Source: Cognatilysobacter bugurensis (lineage in GTDB: Bacteria; Pseudomonadota; Gammaproteobacteria; Xanthomonadales; Xanthomonadaceae). From it: a DNA stretch of 64,000 bases. Each line of letters begins with the position of its first letter. The first letter of the stretch is position 1. Position numbers and translations under genes: made by a program. Shown piece by piece: positions 20,419 to 29,102 of this stretch. Below the pieces are notes generated by a model that saw only the letters and a list, made by a program, of their open reading frames with translations, ran no database searches and was not told where the DNA came from. The stretch spans positions 62,001 through 126,000 of the forward strand of contig NZ_BMYD01000003.1 of assembly GCF_014652095.1 (NCBI RefSeq). Direction: 5' to 3'.

Positions 20419-22766
20419 GCGGCTCCGCGCGCCGCATCGCGCTCGCGTTCGCCTGGCTGGCGCTGCTTGCGCTCGCCGGGCTCGGGATCGGCCGCACGCT
20501 CGAGGTGACGGGCGACCTGCGCCGCTTCATGCCCGAGCCGCGCACGCCGGCGCAGCGGCTGCTCATCGACGAGCTCGGCGAAGGCCCCGGCGCGCGGCTG
20601 CTGCTCGTCGGGCTCGACGGTGCGCCCGCCGAAACGCTGGCCGCCCAGTCCGATGCGCTGCGCCAGGCGCTGCAGGCCGATCCGCGCTTTGCACATGTTG
20701 CGAACGGCGCCGGCCTCGGGCTCGATGTCATCCCCGAATCGCTGCGCGCATACCGCTACCTGCTCACCCCGACGTTCGATGCCGCGCCGCTCGATCGGGC
20801 CGCGCTCAACGAAGCACTCGCGCTGCGCGTGCAGGACCTCGGCTCGCCGGCCGCGTCGCTCGTCGAGCCGCTGCTGCCGAGCGACCCGACGCTCGAGACC
20901 CTGGTGCTCGCCGAAAGCTGGCAGCCCGCGCATCAACCCGAACTCCGCCACGGCGTGTGGTTCGATCGCGACGGCCGCCGCGCGCTGCTGCTCGTGCAGA
21001 CGCGCGCGGCCGGCTTCGATCCGACCGGGCAGGGCGAGGCGGTGCAGGCGCTGCGCGACGCATTCGAGCGCGTGCGCGGTACGAGCGCGTCGACACTCGA
21101 ACTCGGCGGCCCCGGCGCGTTCTCGGTGGAGATCGGCGCGCGCACGCAGCGTGAGGCGAGCCTGATCGGCTCGATCGACAGCGTCGTGTTCGTGCTGATC
21201 CTGTGGCTCGCGTACCGCAGCTGGCGTGCGCCGCTGCTCGGCGCGTTGCCGCTTGCGAGCGGCGGGCTGGCCGGCCTCGGCGCCGTCGCGCTGAGCTCCG
21301 ATGCGGTGCATGGCATCACGATCGCGTTTGGGTTCACGCTCATCGGCGTCGCGCAGGACTATCCGATCCACCTGTTCAGTCATCAGCGCCCGGGCCTGCC
21401 GCCGCGCGACAACGCACGCGCGCTGTGGCGCACGCTCGGCACCGGCGTGGCGTCGACGTGCATCGCCTATCTCACGTTTTTCGTCGCCGGCGTCGAGGGC
21501 CTGCGTCAGCTCGCGGTGTTCACGATCGTCGGCCTGGCGACCGCCGCGCTCGCCACGCGCTTCGTGCTGCCGGCGCTGCTTGATGTCGATGGGCGTGGCG
21601 CGTTTCCGGACGTGGCGACGATGCCGCGCGTCCAGCGGCTGTGGGCGCGCGCGCAGCGCTGGCCGCGCATCCGCGTCGTGCACGGGCTCGCGCTCGCCGC
21701 CGTGGCCGTTGCGATCGCCGCACTCGCGCCGGGCGCGTTCTGGCAGAACGACCTCTCCCGGCTCACGCCGGCGCCGGCCGAGTTGCTCGCGCGCGATGCG
21801 CGTCTGCGCGAACAGCTCGGCGCGCCCGACGTGCGCTACGTCATCGTCGTGCAGAGCGCATCGGTCGAAGCCGCGCTGCAGACGTCCGAACGGCTGCGGC
21901 CCGCACTCGATGCCGCGCAAAAGCGCGGCGCGCTCGGCGGCTTCGACCTCGCATCGCGCTACCTGCCGAGCATCGCGACGCAGCGCGCACGCCAGGCGCA
22001 ATTGCCCACGCGCGATGCCCTCGCGCCGATGCTTGCGCGCGCCGTCGCCGCCAGCCCGTTCCAGCGCGATGCGTTCGAGCCGTTCCTCGAGGACGTCGAG
22101 CGTGCACGCACGGCAACGCCGCTCACGCCGCAGGCACTCGCCGGCACGCCACTGGCGCAGGCGATCGAAGGCCTGCTCGTCGAGCGCGACGGCGGCGCAA
22201 CCGCGCTCGTCTCGCTGACCGGTATCCAGGACGTCGCCGCGATCGAGCAGATCGCGACCGCGCACGGCGCCACGCTGCTCGACCTCAAGGCCGCGTCGGA
22301 ATCGCTCGTCGCCGAATACCGCACGCGCGTGCTAACGGCGCTCGCGCTCGCGTCCGTGTTGCTCGCGCTCACGGTGTGGGTGTCGTTGCGCGATGCACGC
22401 CGCGTGTTGCGCGTGCTCGCGCCGATGGCGCTGACGACGATCGGGATCCTCGCGGTGCTGCGCCTGGCCGGCGTCGAGCTCAACCTGTTCCATCTCGTCG
22501 CACTGATCCTCGCGGCCGGCCTCGGCCTTGATTACGCGCTGTTCTTCGACCACGCCGGCGACGCACGCGATGAGCAATTGCGCGCGCTGCATGCCATCGT
22601 CGTGTGCAGCCTCACCACGCTGCTCGTGTTCTCGGTGCTCGCGCTGTCGTCGATCCCGGTGTTGCGCGCGATCGGCGGCACCGTTGCGCTCGGCGTGCTG
22701 TGCAACTTCGTGCTCGCGCTGCTGATCGTGCGGCCGGCGCCTCGCGCGCTGGAGGCCGCGCCATGA
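20397..22766 (+). CDS. MMPL/RND-family exporter of the pigment cluster
   Basis: A 789-residue inner-membrane protein with the two-repeat RND-like layout: a first helix, a large periplasmic loop, five helices (from about residue 260), a second loop and a final helix bundle (from about residue 640). Hydrophobic-transport family features include GFTLIGVAQDYPIHLFSH in helix 4 and GLDYALFFDHAGD in the equivalent place of the second half, with the paired Asp residues used for proton coupling. Homologues in xanthomonadin/APE clusters are thought to export the polyene lipid. GTG 20397 is used; TTG 20415, overlapping the LolA stop, is an alternative. Confidence 0.88.
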   Translation: MLRPRRLSGSARRIALAFAWLALLALAGLGIGRTLEVTGDLRRFMPEPRTPAQRLLIDELGEGPGARLLLVGLDGAPAETLAAQSDALRQALQADPRFAHVANGAGLGLDVIPESLRAYRYLLTPTFDAAPLDRAALNEALALRVQDLGSPAASLVEPLLPSDPTLETLVLAESWQPAHQPELRHGVWFDRDGRRALLLVQTRAAGFDPTGQGEAVQALRDAFERVRGTSASTLELGGPGAFSVEIGARTQREASLIGSIDSVVFVLILWLAYRSWRAPLLGALPLASGGLAGLGAVALSSDAVHGITIAFGFTLIGVAQDYPIHLFSHQRPGLPPRDNARALWRTLGTGVASTCIAYLTFFVAGVEGLRQLAVFTIVGLATAALATRFVLPALLDVDGRGAFPDVATMPRVQRLWARAQRWPRIRVVHGLALAAVAVAIAALAPGAFWQNDLSRLTPAPAELLARDARLREQLGAPDVRYVIVVQSASVEAALQTSERLRPALDAAQKRGALGGFDLASRYLPSIATQRARQAQLPTRDALAPMLARAVAASPFQRDAFEPFLEDVERARTATPLTPQALAGTPLAQAIEGLLVERDGGATALVSLTGIQDVAAIEQIATAHGATLLDLKAASESLVAEYRTRVLTALALASVLLALTVWVSLRDARRVLRVLAPMALTTIGILAVLRLAGVELNLFHLVALILAAGLGLDYALFFDHAGDARDEQLRALHAIVVCSLTTLLVFSVLALSSIPVLRAIGGTVALGVLCNFVLALLIVRPAPRALEAAP

Positions 22767-23218
22767 CCACGACAACGAACGACGTCGTACTTGATCGCGC
22801 CGGCATCGAAGCGCTGGTGCCGCATGCGGGTGCAATGTGCCTGTGGGACGCCGTACGCGCGTGGGATGCGCAGTCGATCCGGCTGCACGCGATGAACCAC
22901 CGCGACGCGGCGCATCCGCTGCGCCGCGACGGCCGCCTGTCCGCGGTGCACCTGTGCGAATACGGGGCGCAGGCGATGGCCGTGCACGGTGGGCTGCGCG
23001 CGAGCGAGGCCGGCGCGGTCGCGAAGCCCGGCCTGCTCGTCGCGCTCCGCGGCGTCGTGCTGCACGTCGCGCGCATCGATGATCTGCCGGGCGCGATCGA
23101 ATGCGAAGCCCGCGTGCTTGTCGAAAGTGACGGCGGCGCGCAGTACGCGTTTTCGATTTCGCACGCCGGTGCGCTGATCGCCGAAGGCCGCGCCGCGGTG
23201 TTGCACGCGGCCGGTTGA
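22763..23218 (+). CDS. Second hotdog dehydratase-like protein of the pigment cluster (ApeP-like)
   Basis: A 151-residue protein of the 3-hydroxylacyl-ACP dehydratase group found in APE clusters. The N-terminal LVPHAGAMCLWDAV carries the conserved His-Ala-Gly of this subfamily, and AVHLCEYGAQAMAVHGGL is the central hot-dog helix with its Glu. In the E. coli aryl polyene system two such proteins act in dehydration of the chain; here the first is the FabZ-like protein upstream. Start by ATGA overlap with the exporter stop. It is followed after 138 bases by the ketoreductase gene. Confidence 0.83.
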   Translation: MTTTTNDVVLDRAGIEALVPHAGAMCLWDAVRAWDAQSIRLHAMNHRDAAHPLRRDGRLSAVHLCEYGAQAMAVHGGLRASEAGAVAKPGLLVALRGVVLHVARIDDLPGAIECEARVLVESDGGAQYAFSISHAGALIAEGRAAVLHAAG

Positions 23219-23322
23219 TCGAATCGCACACGCGAAGACGGAAAGTCGCCGCCTGACCGTCAGTGCGGGGTCGTCGAGGGATCGCTACACCGAGCTCGCG
23301 TGCGCGCTGCCCCGCGCTTGGT

Positions 23323-23328
23323 GACAAT
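23323..23328 (+). promoter_or_regulatory. Possible -10 element for the ketoreductase gene
   Basis: GACAAT preceded by TGG (GCTTGGTGACAAT) lies 28 bases before the ATG at 23357, with a GAGG ribosome site between. This is consistent with an internal promoter in the pigment block. The -35 is unclear. Confidence 0.35.
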
Positions 23329-23356
23329 CAGCGGCCCATCTGCACGAGGCACCTCG

Positions 23357-24091
23357 ATGACCGCCACGACTTCCCGCCGCGCCCTCGTCACCGGCGGCAG
23401 CGGCGACCTCGGCGAGGCGATCTGCATGCGGCTCGCCGCCGACGGCTTCGACGTCATCGTGCATGCGAACGCAAACCGCGCGCGGGCCGACGAGGTCGTC
23501 GCGCGCATCACCGAGGCCGGCGGGCGCGCGCAGGCCATTGCGTTCGACGTGGCCGATGCGGACGTCGCCTCGGCTGCGCTCGCGACGCTGCTCGAAGCCG
23601 GCCCAATCCAGATCGTCGTCAACAACGCCGGCATCCACGACGATGCGCCGATGGCCGGCATGTCGCGTGAGCAGTGGACGCGCGTCATCGACGTGTCGCT
23701 GCACGGCTTTTTCCACGTCACCCAGCCGCTGCTGCTGCCGATGGCGCGCACACGCTGGGGCCGCATCGTGAGCGTGTCGTCGGTCGCCGCCGTGCTCGGC
23801 AACCGCGGCCAGACGAATTACGCCGCCGCAAAGGCCGCGCTGCACGGCGCGAGCCGCTCGCTCGCGCGCGAGATGGCCTCGCGCGGGATCACGGTGAATG
23901 TCGTCGCGCCTGGGGTCATCGAAGGGCGCATGGCCGACGGTGCGTTCGCGCCGGAGGTGATCAAGCAGATGGTGCCGGCCGGCCGCGCGGGCCGGCCCGA
24001 CGAGGTTGCCGCGCTTGTGGGCTTTCTGTGTTCGGACGCGGCCGGCTACGTCAACGGCCAGGTCATCGGAATCAACGGGGGCATGGGGTGA
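23357..24091 (+). CDS. 3-ketoacyl-ACP reductase (FabG-like) of the pigment cluster
   Basis: A 244-residue SDR enzyme, length and motifs as FabG: cofactor loop TGGSGDLGEA (about residues 12-21), NNAG, the catalytic Ser in SVSSVAAV, YAAAKAALHG with the Tyr/Lys pair, and a GQVIGINGGMG C-terminus typical of FabG. It would reduce the beta-keto group in each polyene extension with NADPH. The start at 23357 follows GAGG at 23346. It closes the plus-strand pigment block and is followed within 10 bases by an array of hairpin repeats. Confidence 0.9.
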   Translation: MTATTSRRALVTGGSGDLGEAICMRLAADGFDVIVHANANRARADEVVARITEAGGRAQAIAFDVADADVASAALATLLEAGPIQIVVNNAGIHDDAPMAGMSREQWTRVIDVSLHGFFHVTQPLLLPMARTRWGRIVSVSSVAAVLGNRGQTNYAAAKAALHGASRSLAREMASRGITVNVVAPGVIEGRMADGAFAPEVIKQMVPAGRAGRPDEVAALVGFLCSDAAGYVNGQVIGINGGMG

Positions 24092-24100
24092 GCGAGCGCG

Positions 24101-24520
24101 TTTGCGATCGTCCGGAGACGATCACGCGCTCGAGAACGACCGCCGCTGTGCGGCGGGCCGGGACGCATCCTGACGTGGTGAGGGGTTTGCGAACGTCCAG
24201 CGGACGTTCGCGCCGTCGCGAAGGCCCGCGGCTGTTCGGCGAGGGAGGACGCATCCTCACGCAGTGTCGGGGGGTTTCCGATCGTCCACTGGACGATCGC
24301 GCAGCCGCGAACGCCCACCGCTTTGCGGCGGGGCGCCACGGCCACACGCGGAAGTCTCGATCAGAGCCGTCGATCGTGCGCGCAAACGCCCGCCGCGTGC
24401 CGGCGGGTCGGAACGCACCCTCACGCCCGCTCGTATGTTTGCGATCGTCCGGGATGAGCCCACTGGCGACCGCCTGCCGCTGCGCGACGGCTGCCATGCG
24501 ACCTCACGTAACGACGGGGT
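24101..24520. repeat. Five tandem degenerate hairpin repeats of about 85 nt
   Basis: Units begin near 24101, 24186, 24275, 24355 and 24438 (spacing 85, 89, 80, 83). Each opens with TTTGCGATCGTCC-like sequence, has a first hairpin, then a GC stem near CCGCCGC...GCGGCGG, then CGCATCCTCACG-like sequence. The first hairpin is perfect in unit 2 (10 bp, 24189-24198 with 24202-24211) and unit 3 (9 bp, 24279-24287 with 24291-24299), and the two differ by a compensatory A-T to T-A change. Units 1, 4 and 5 are more degenerate. Open frames across it are repetitive and are not called. The rest of the gap to 24733 shows no clear structure. Confidence 0.75.
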
Positions 24521-24733
24521 CCGCTGCAAGGGTAGGCAGGACCGACCGGGCGACACGCACTCCGTGTTCAGCACCGGCCCGTCGTCACTCGGCGTCTGCC
24601 CGCATCGGTCGCGGCAGGCTAACCGTGCTCTCACGAGCGCCGGTGACCACGCCGTAACTCACGGCAACCCGCAGCAACCCGATCGCTCGGCATCGCCACT
24701 GTCGCTCGCCACGCATCGCCTTGGCTGAGCCGC

Positions 24734-25900
24734 CTACGCCGCAGCCGCCTCCAGCATCACCGCCGCGATCGCGTCGGGCGTGCGCCGCAGCCAGGTCGGG
24801 TTGATCTGCAGCCAGAACCGCGTCGTATCGGGCAACGGCGGCGCGAGCGCGAGGCCGGCCGCGTCCAGGCGCGCGGCGAACGCGTCGGGGTCGACGCCCG
24901 CGACGTCGACGAACACGCGGCTGGTGCCGTTCGGCAGGCGCGTGACGCGGAACCGCGCATCGGCCTGCAGGCGCTCGAACACGCGCTCGGCCGTGGCCCA
25001 CGCACGCGCGTAGTCGTACTCGTAGCGATCAAGAAACCGCCGCACGGGCGCGATCTGCGGCCACGCCTGCGGCAGCGCGCCGCCGAACATGCGCCGCGCA
25101 TGGTGCAGGCCGTCGATCACTTCAGTCGGGCCGGCGAGGACCGCACCCGACGCAGCGTTGAAGTTCTTCCACAAGGAGACGTACACGGTGTCGAACAAAG
25201 CCGCGTGTCCGCGCACGCTGCGCTTCGAGTGCTGCGGCAGGTTGAACAGCCGCGCACCGTCAAGGTGCAGGCGCACGCCGCGTTCGCGCGCGAGTTCGCT
25301 GATGCGCACGAGCTCGTCGACATCGAGCATGCGGTGGTTGTCGCGGCGCACCGGGTTCTCGATCGACAACGCCCCCACCGGCGTCGCGACGCGGCCGCTC
25401 GCCGAGCGATCCAGCCACGGCGCCAAGTCGTCGCGCGTCAGCCCGCCGTCGCGCCCGGCGACCGGCAGCAGCGTCAGGCCGGCGAGCGTGGCCGCGCCGT
25501 CGCCGCTGTCGTTGTAGAGGTGACTGTCGAGCTGCACGAGCACGCGCCGAGAGGTGCCGGCGAGCGCGCGCACCGCGAGCAGGTTCGCGAGCGTGCCGGT
25601 CGGCACGAACAGTGCCGCGGGCTTGCCGAGCCGCTGCGCGAAGGTGCGCTCGAGCTCGGCGACGAGGCCGCCGCGGGAGTAGCCGTCGGCCTCGAGCGGC
25701 GCTTCGATCGACATCTCGTGCAACACCGCGGCGTATTCGCGCGGATCGAGCGCGAGCCCGTCGGTCGTGAAATCGACGCGTGTCGATGCGCTGCTCGGCG
25801 CGTGTGCGGGCGCGGCGTGCGCGACCGGGAGCGGTGCACCGCCAAGCCACGGCGCGCTTGTGGCGGCCGCGCTCGCGGCGAGGAAACGGCGGCGGTCCAT
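24734..25900 (-). CDS. PLP-dependent threonine aldolase-like/beta-eliminating lyase with Tat signal
   Basis: A 388-residue fold-type I PLP enzyme. The N-terminus DRRRFLAASAAATSAPW is a twin-arginine-like signal, so the protein may be exported folded, which is unusual for this family. After it come the aldolase motifs: VPTGTLANLLAV, the His stacking residue region (DSHLYNDSGDGA), HLDGARLFN with the PLP Asp, and the Schiff-base Lys in YVSLWKNFNAASG. Relatives cleave L-threonine or allo-threonine to glycine and acetaldehyde, but the substrate here is unproven. The start at 25900 is chosen for the Tat signal and a GGAG site. The gene is on the opposite strand to the ketoreductase and separates the two pigment blocks. 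Confidence 0.8.
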   Translation of the reverse strand: MDRRRFLAASAAATSAPWLGGAPLPVAHAAPAHAPSSASTRVDFTTDGLALDPREYAAVLHEMSIEAPLEADGYSRGGLVAELERTFAQRLGKPAALFVPTGTLANLLAVRALAGTSRRVLVQLDSHLYNDSGDGAATLAGLTLLPVAGRDGGLTRDDLAPWLDRSASGRVATPVGALSIENPVRRDNHRMLDVDELVRISELARERGVRLHLDGARLFNLPQHSKRSVRGHAALFDTVYVSLWKNFNAASGAVLAGPTEVIDGLHHARRMFGGALPQAWPQIAPVRRFLDRYEYDYARAWATAERVFERLQADARFRVTRLPNGTSRVFVDVAGVDPDAFAARLDAAGLALAPPLPDTTRFWLQINPTWLRRTPDAIAAVMLEAAAA

Positions 25901-26056
25901 GCGCGGCTCTCCACGGTCGAGCCCGCATCGTGCAAGGGGGCGGCTCGGGCGGTCAATGCGAACGCGTTCACCTGCGGCTCGGCTTCGCGGCCTTGCGTGC
26001 ACGCCGCGTTGCCGCGCCCGTGGCTAGCGTCGGATGTGATTGCAGGAGCCACGCCC

Positions 26057-26476
26057 ATGAATCCGTTTCGACCCCTTGCCCTCGCCGCCGCGTGCGCGCT
26101 AATGCTGGCCGCCTGCGCGAGCACCCACAAAGTCATGCTGGGCAGCGCGCGCCCGGCGATCACCGCGTCGCAGGTGCAGGTCTATCAGGTGGCGCCGAAG
26201 CGCTACGAGGAAATCGCGCGGCTCGACGCCTCGAGCGCGATCGGCTTCGGCACGCAGGGCCAGACCAATGCCGCGATCGAGCGGCTGCGCAGTGAAGCGG
26301 CTGCGCTCGGGGCGAACGGCGTGCTGCTGCTCGGCGTCGACACCGTGGCGCCGCCCGTGAGCCTCGGCGTCGGCGGCGGCTCATACGGGCGCAGCGGCGG
26401 CGTGTCGCTTGGCGCGGGCGTGCCGACGGCGCAGCGCCGCGCAGCGGGCATCGCGATTCACGTGATCGAGCCGTAA
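26057..26476 (+). CDS. Small lipoprotein of unknown function
   Basis: 139 residues with a lipoprotein signal (lipobox LMLAAC, Cys at residue 20). The mature part has a YQVAPKRYEEIARLDASS segment and a helix RLRSEAAALGANGVLLLGVD that resemble the widespread small proteins with a YbjQ-like core, then a Gly/Ser-rich loop (GVGGGSYGRSGG) and a C-terminal IAIHVIEP strand. I would not assign a function. The ATG at 26057 has AGGAG 12 bases upstream; the long upstream open frame is antisense to the aldolase-like gene and is ignored. Confidence 0.7.
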   Translation: MNPFRPLALAAACALMLAACASTHKVMLGSARPAITASQVQVYQVAPKRYEEIARLDASSAIGFGTQGQTNAAIERLRSEAAALGANGVLLLGVDTVAPPVSLGVGGGSYGRSGGVSLGAGVPTAQRRAAGIAIHVIEP

Positions 26477-26542
26477 GGGCACTCGCAACGTCGGCTCCGC
26501 TCCGACGGAGGCGTTGCATCGCTTCCGGGCGACGCGGCGCGA

Positions 26543-28225
26543 TCAGGCAGGCTCGAGCGCCGCCTCGCGCTGCGCGTACCAGATCGGCGACAACAGCGGT
26601 TCCGCGTCGACATCGACCGTTTCGCACGCCAACAGTGCGTCGAGCGCTGCGGTGTCGAGTTCCGGGTGCGCAATGCGCGCCTGCGCACGCAACTCGGCGG
26701 CGAGCCGCGCCATCAGGCGCAGGTTTGACTCAGTGCGTGCGACGAACGTCTCCGCATCGGCGGGCTCGTGCAGCTCGGCATTGAGAGTGTGGAACCAGGC
26801 CGGGCGGTATTGATCGAGCAGGCGACCATCGGGCGTCGACATGGCCTCGATCCGGTTGCGCTCGCCCCAGGCGCGCAGCAGCGGCTGCATCGCACGGTTG
26901 AGTTCGCTGCCGCGGACGAACGCATCGCGCACGCGGCCGAGCACGCCGAGGTCGCACTGCAGTCCGCCGCAATACAGCGGCGCGAGCAGCGCCCAATAGA
27001 ACGTGTAGTCCCAGATCACCTTGAGCGGCATGACCTGCGCATCGCCGAACAGCGGGTACTGGTCCTGGTAGAGCGTGAGCGTGTTTTCGTAGAACGAGCG
27101 GTAGAGCTGCTCGTACATCGCGGTGTACGGGCCGAACAACGTGCCCGCGCGGTCGCGCGCGATGAGGTCGGCAATGTAGGTGTTGCTGAGCGCGATGAAG
27201 TCGCTGCCCGGCGAATAGAACGGGTCCAGGAAAAGCCCGGCCTCGCCGGTCAGCGCCCAGCGCTCGCGGGAGAACACCTGCGCGCAGTCGTAGGAGAAAT
27301 GCCGCAGGAACATGAAGTCCTGCACGGTGTGCTCGGACGCGTCGAGCGCGTCCGCCAGGCGCGGCTGATGTTGCTGCAGCCACGCGGTCGCCTTCGCATG
27401 CGAGTTCATCGTCTCGAGCGGGTGCATCGCGGCGTCGCAGACGATGCCGATCGAGTGCGCGCCCGACGAGAGCGGAATCATCCACACCCAGTAGCCGGGC
27501 CCGCACAGGTGGTTCGTCGAGCGCCAGCGGTCAGGCGGCGTGCAGCGGTCCCGCCACTGCGCATCGTCCGACCAGTCGTTCGGATCCAGATGCCCGTCGA
27601 CGCGCCACCACACAGCGTTCGCGTCGTGCGCATTCGGCTTTGCGAGGCCGAGCTTGCGCTTGAGCACGCCCGCGCGGCCGCTGGCATCGACGAGCCAGCG
27701 CGCGTGCACGGTGTGCGTTTCGCCGTCGCGTTCGCAGCGCACCGCGTGCGGCGCGTCGCCTTCGCCGAGGTCGACGCCGCGCACAACGGCGCCGTCGATG
27801 AAATCGATGCCGCGCTCGCGTGCGAGGTCGCCGAGGTGGTTCTCGAGGCGGCCGCGGTCGATCTGCCATGACGGCGTCGGCAGGATGCGGCTCACGCCGA
27901 GTTCGGTGCACGCGTCGATGTCGGTGCGGCCGTCGCTGAAGAAAAAGCGGAAACCAAACTTGCGGATGTGCTGGCTGTCGAGGTGCTCGCGCAGGCCGAG
28001 CACGTTGGCGAGGTAGTGCGCGCCGATCTCGACCGTCGACTCGCCGACCTTGAACGCGGCTTCGCGCACCGGGTGGCGGTGGCGTTCGATCACGACGATG
28101 CGCAGCGCAGCGTCCTGCTGGCGCAGCTGCAGCGCGAGCGTGAGACCGGCGAGACCGCCGCCGAGGAGCACGACATCGGCCGATGCAGGCAGGGCCGCAG
28201 GCCCGGACACGGGTGCGTCGCTCAC
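26543..28225 (-). CDS. Flavin-dependent halogenase-like oxidoreductase of the pigment cluster
   Basis: A 560-residue FAD protein. The FAD loop GGGLAG is at residues 22-27 and the flavin-halogenase signature WxWxIP appears as WVWMIP at 246-251. KVGEST (59-64) matches the conserved segment after the FAD site; Lys 89 in IRKFGFRFFF is the candidate for the catalytic Lys that forms the hypohalous intermediate. Xanthomonadins are brominated, so bromination of the aryl ring or polyene is the likely role; an alternative is a non-halogenating monooxygenase of the same fold. GTG at 28225 starts 10 bases after the glycosyltransferase stop, as the last gene of the minus-strand pigment block. A separate flavin reductase is normally required and is not nearby. 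Confidence 0.8.
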   Translation of the reverse strand: MSDAPVSGPAALPASADVVLLGGGLAGLTLALQLRQQDAALRIVVIERHRHPVREAAFKVGESTVEIGAHYLANVLGLREHLDSQHIRKFGFRFFFSDGRTDIDACTELGVSRILPTPSWQIDRGRLENHLGDLARERGIDFIDGAVVRGVDLGEGDAPHAVRCERDGETHTVHARWLVDASGRAGVLKRKLGLAKPNAHDANAVWWRVDGHLDPNDWSDDAQWRDRCTPPDRWRSTNHLCGPGYWVWMIPLSSGAHSIGIVCDAAMHPLETMNSHAKATAWLQQHQPRLADALDASEHTVQDFMFLRHFSYDCAQVFSRERWALTGEAGLFLDPFYSPGSDFIALSNTYIADLIARDRAGTLFGPYTAMYEQLYRSFYENTLTLYQDQYPLFGDAQVMPLKVIWDYTFYWALLAPLYCGGLQCDLGVLGRVRDAFVRGSELNRAMQPLLRAWGERNRIEAMSTPDGRLLDQYRPAWFHTLNAELHEPADAETFVARTESNLRLMARLAAELRAQARIAHPELDTAALDALLACETVDVDAEPLLSPIWYAQREAALEPA

Positions 28226-28235
28226 GGCGTGTCGA

Positions 28236-29102
28236 TCAGGACGAGCGCGCCGTCGCGGCCGCGCCCGGGGGCACGCCGAACTCGCCGCTCGGGTCGTGGA
28301 TGACCGGTGCGCTTGCGCGCACGCGGCGGTACACGTCGATCAAGCCGATGAGGCCGCCGTGCGACAGCACCTGCCGCACCACGTGCGAGGTGATGCGCCA
28401 CAGGTCGTGCAGTGGGCGGAAATGGCTCTTGCGGAACTTCTCGGCGACGCCTTCGCCGGCGTAGCGCGATTCGATCGGCACCGACACGCAGCGCATGCCG
28501 AGCCGGCGCGCGGCGGAAATCAGGATCTGCGCCTCGAACACGAAGTCCTCGCCCGGCACGTCGTCGAGCGCACAGACGGCCGCCGGGTACAGGCGTTGGC
28601 CGCTCTGGGTGTCGGCGATGCGGTAGCCGCAGCCCCAGGCAATGCCCCAGTCGCCGAACTCGTTCGCGAGCCGGCGGTAGGTTGGCTGCAGCGAGCGCTT
28701 GCGCAGGCGCGCGCCGATCGCGATGTGGTCGGGGTAGCGGTTCGCGGCGTCGATGAGCCGCGGCAGGTCGGCGCCGGCGTGCTGGCCGTCCCCGTCCATG
28801 GTCAGCACCGCAGCAAATCCGCGACGCAGCGCCTCGGCAAATCCGTCGCGCAGACTCGCGCCCTTGCCGCGGCGCTGCTCGTGGCGCAGCAGGATTACCG
28901 GCAGGCCCTCGAGCGCGGCGACCGTGCCGTCGGTGGAGCCGTCGTCGATCACGATCACGTGCGGGCAATGCGCCAGCGCGTCCTCGACCACGCCGCGGAT
29001 GCGCAGTTCTTCATTGAGCGCGGGGATGACCACCACGACGTTGCGCGCGTCCAGGCGCACGGGTGCGCGGCGCGCGGTCGCGGGTTGCACGGACTCAGAC
29101 AT
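28236..29102 (-). CDS. Family 2 glycosyltransferase of the pigment cluster
   Basis: A 288-residue cytosolic or membrane-associated GT-A fold enzyme. The N-terminal VVIPALNEE strand, the DDGSTDGT nucleotide-sugar motif and the metal-binding DGDGQ are all present (residues about 24-110), and a C-terminal HFRPLHDLWRIT region is common to dolichyl-phosphate-mannose synthase-like members. Glycosyltransferases are regular in xanthomonadin clusters, where they may add the sugar of the pigment head group; donor and acceptor are unknown. Its start overlaps the end of the chain-length-factor-like gene by 8 bases and it ends 10 bases before the halogenase gene. Confidence 0.87.
   Translation of the reverse strand: MSESVQPATARRAPVRLDARNVVVVIPALNEELRIRGVVEDALAHCPHVIVIDDGSTDGTVAALEGLPVILLRHEQRRGKGASLRDGFAEALRRGFAAVLTMDGDGQHAGADLPRLIDAANRYPDHIAIGARLRKRSLQPTYRRLANEFGDWGIAWGCGYRIADTQSGQRLYPAAVCALDDVPGEDFVFEAQILISAARRLGMRCVSVPIESRYAGEGVAEKFRKSHFRPLHDLWRITSHVVRQVLSHGGLIGLIDVYRRVRASAPVIHDPSGEFGVPPGAAATARSS

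Noticed and set aside
24101-24520. CRISPR array
   Set aside because: The units are whole-length degenerate repeats with conserved hairpins, not identical short repeats with unique spacers, and no cas gene is near.
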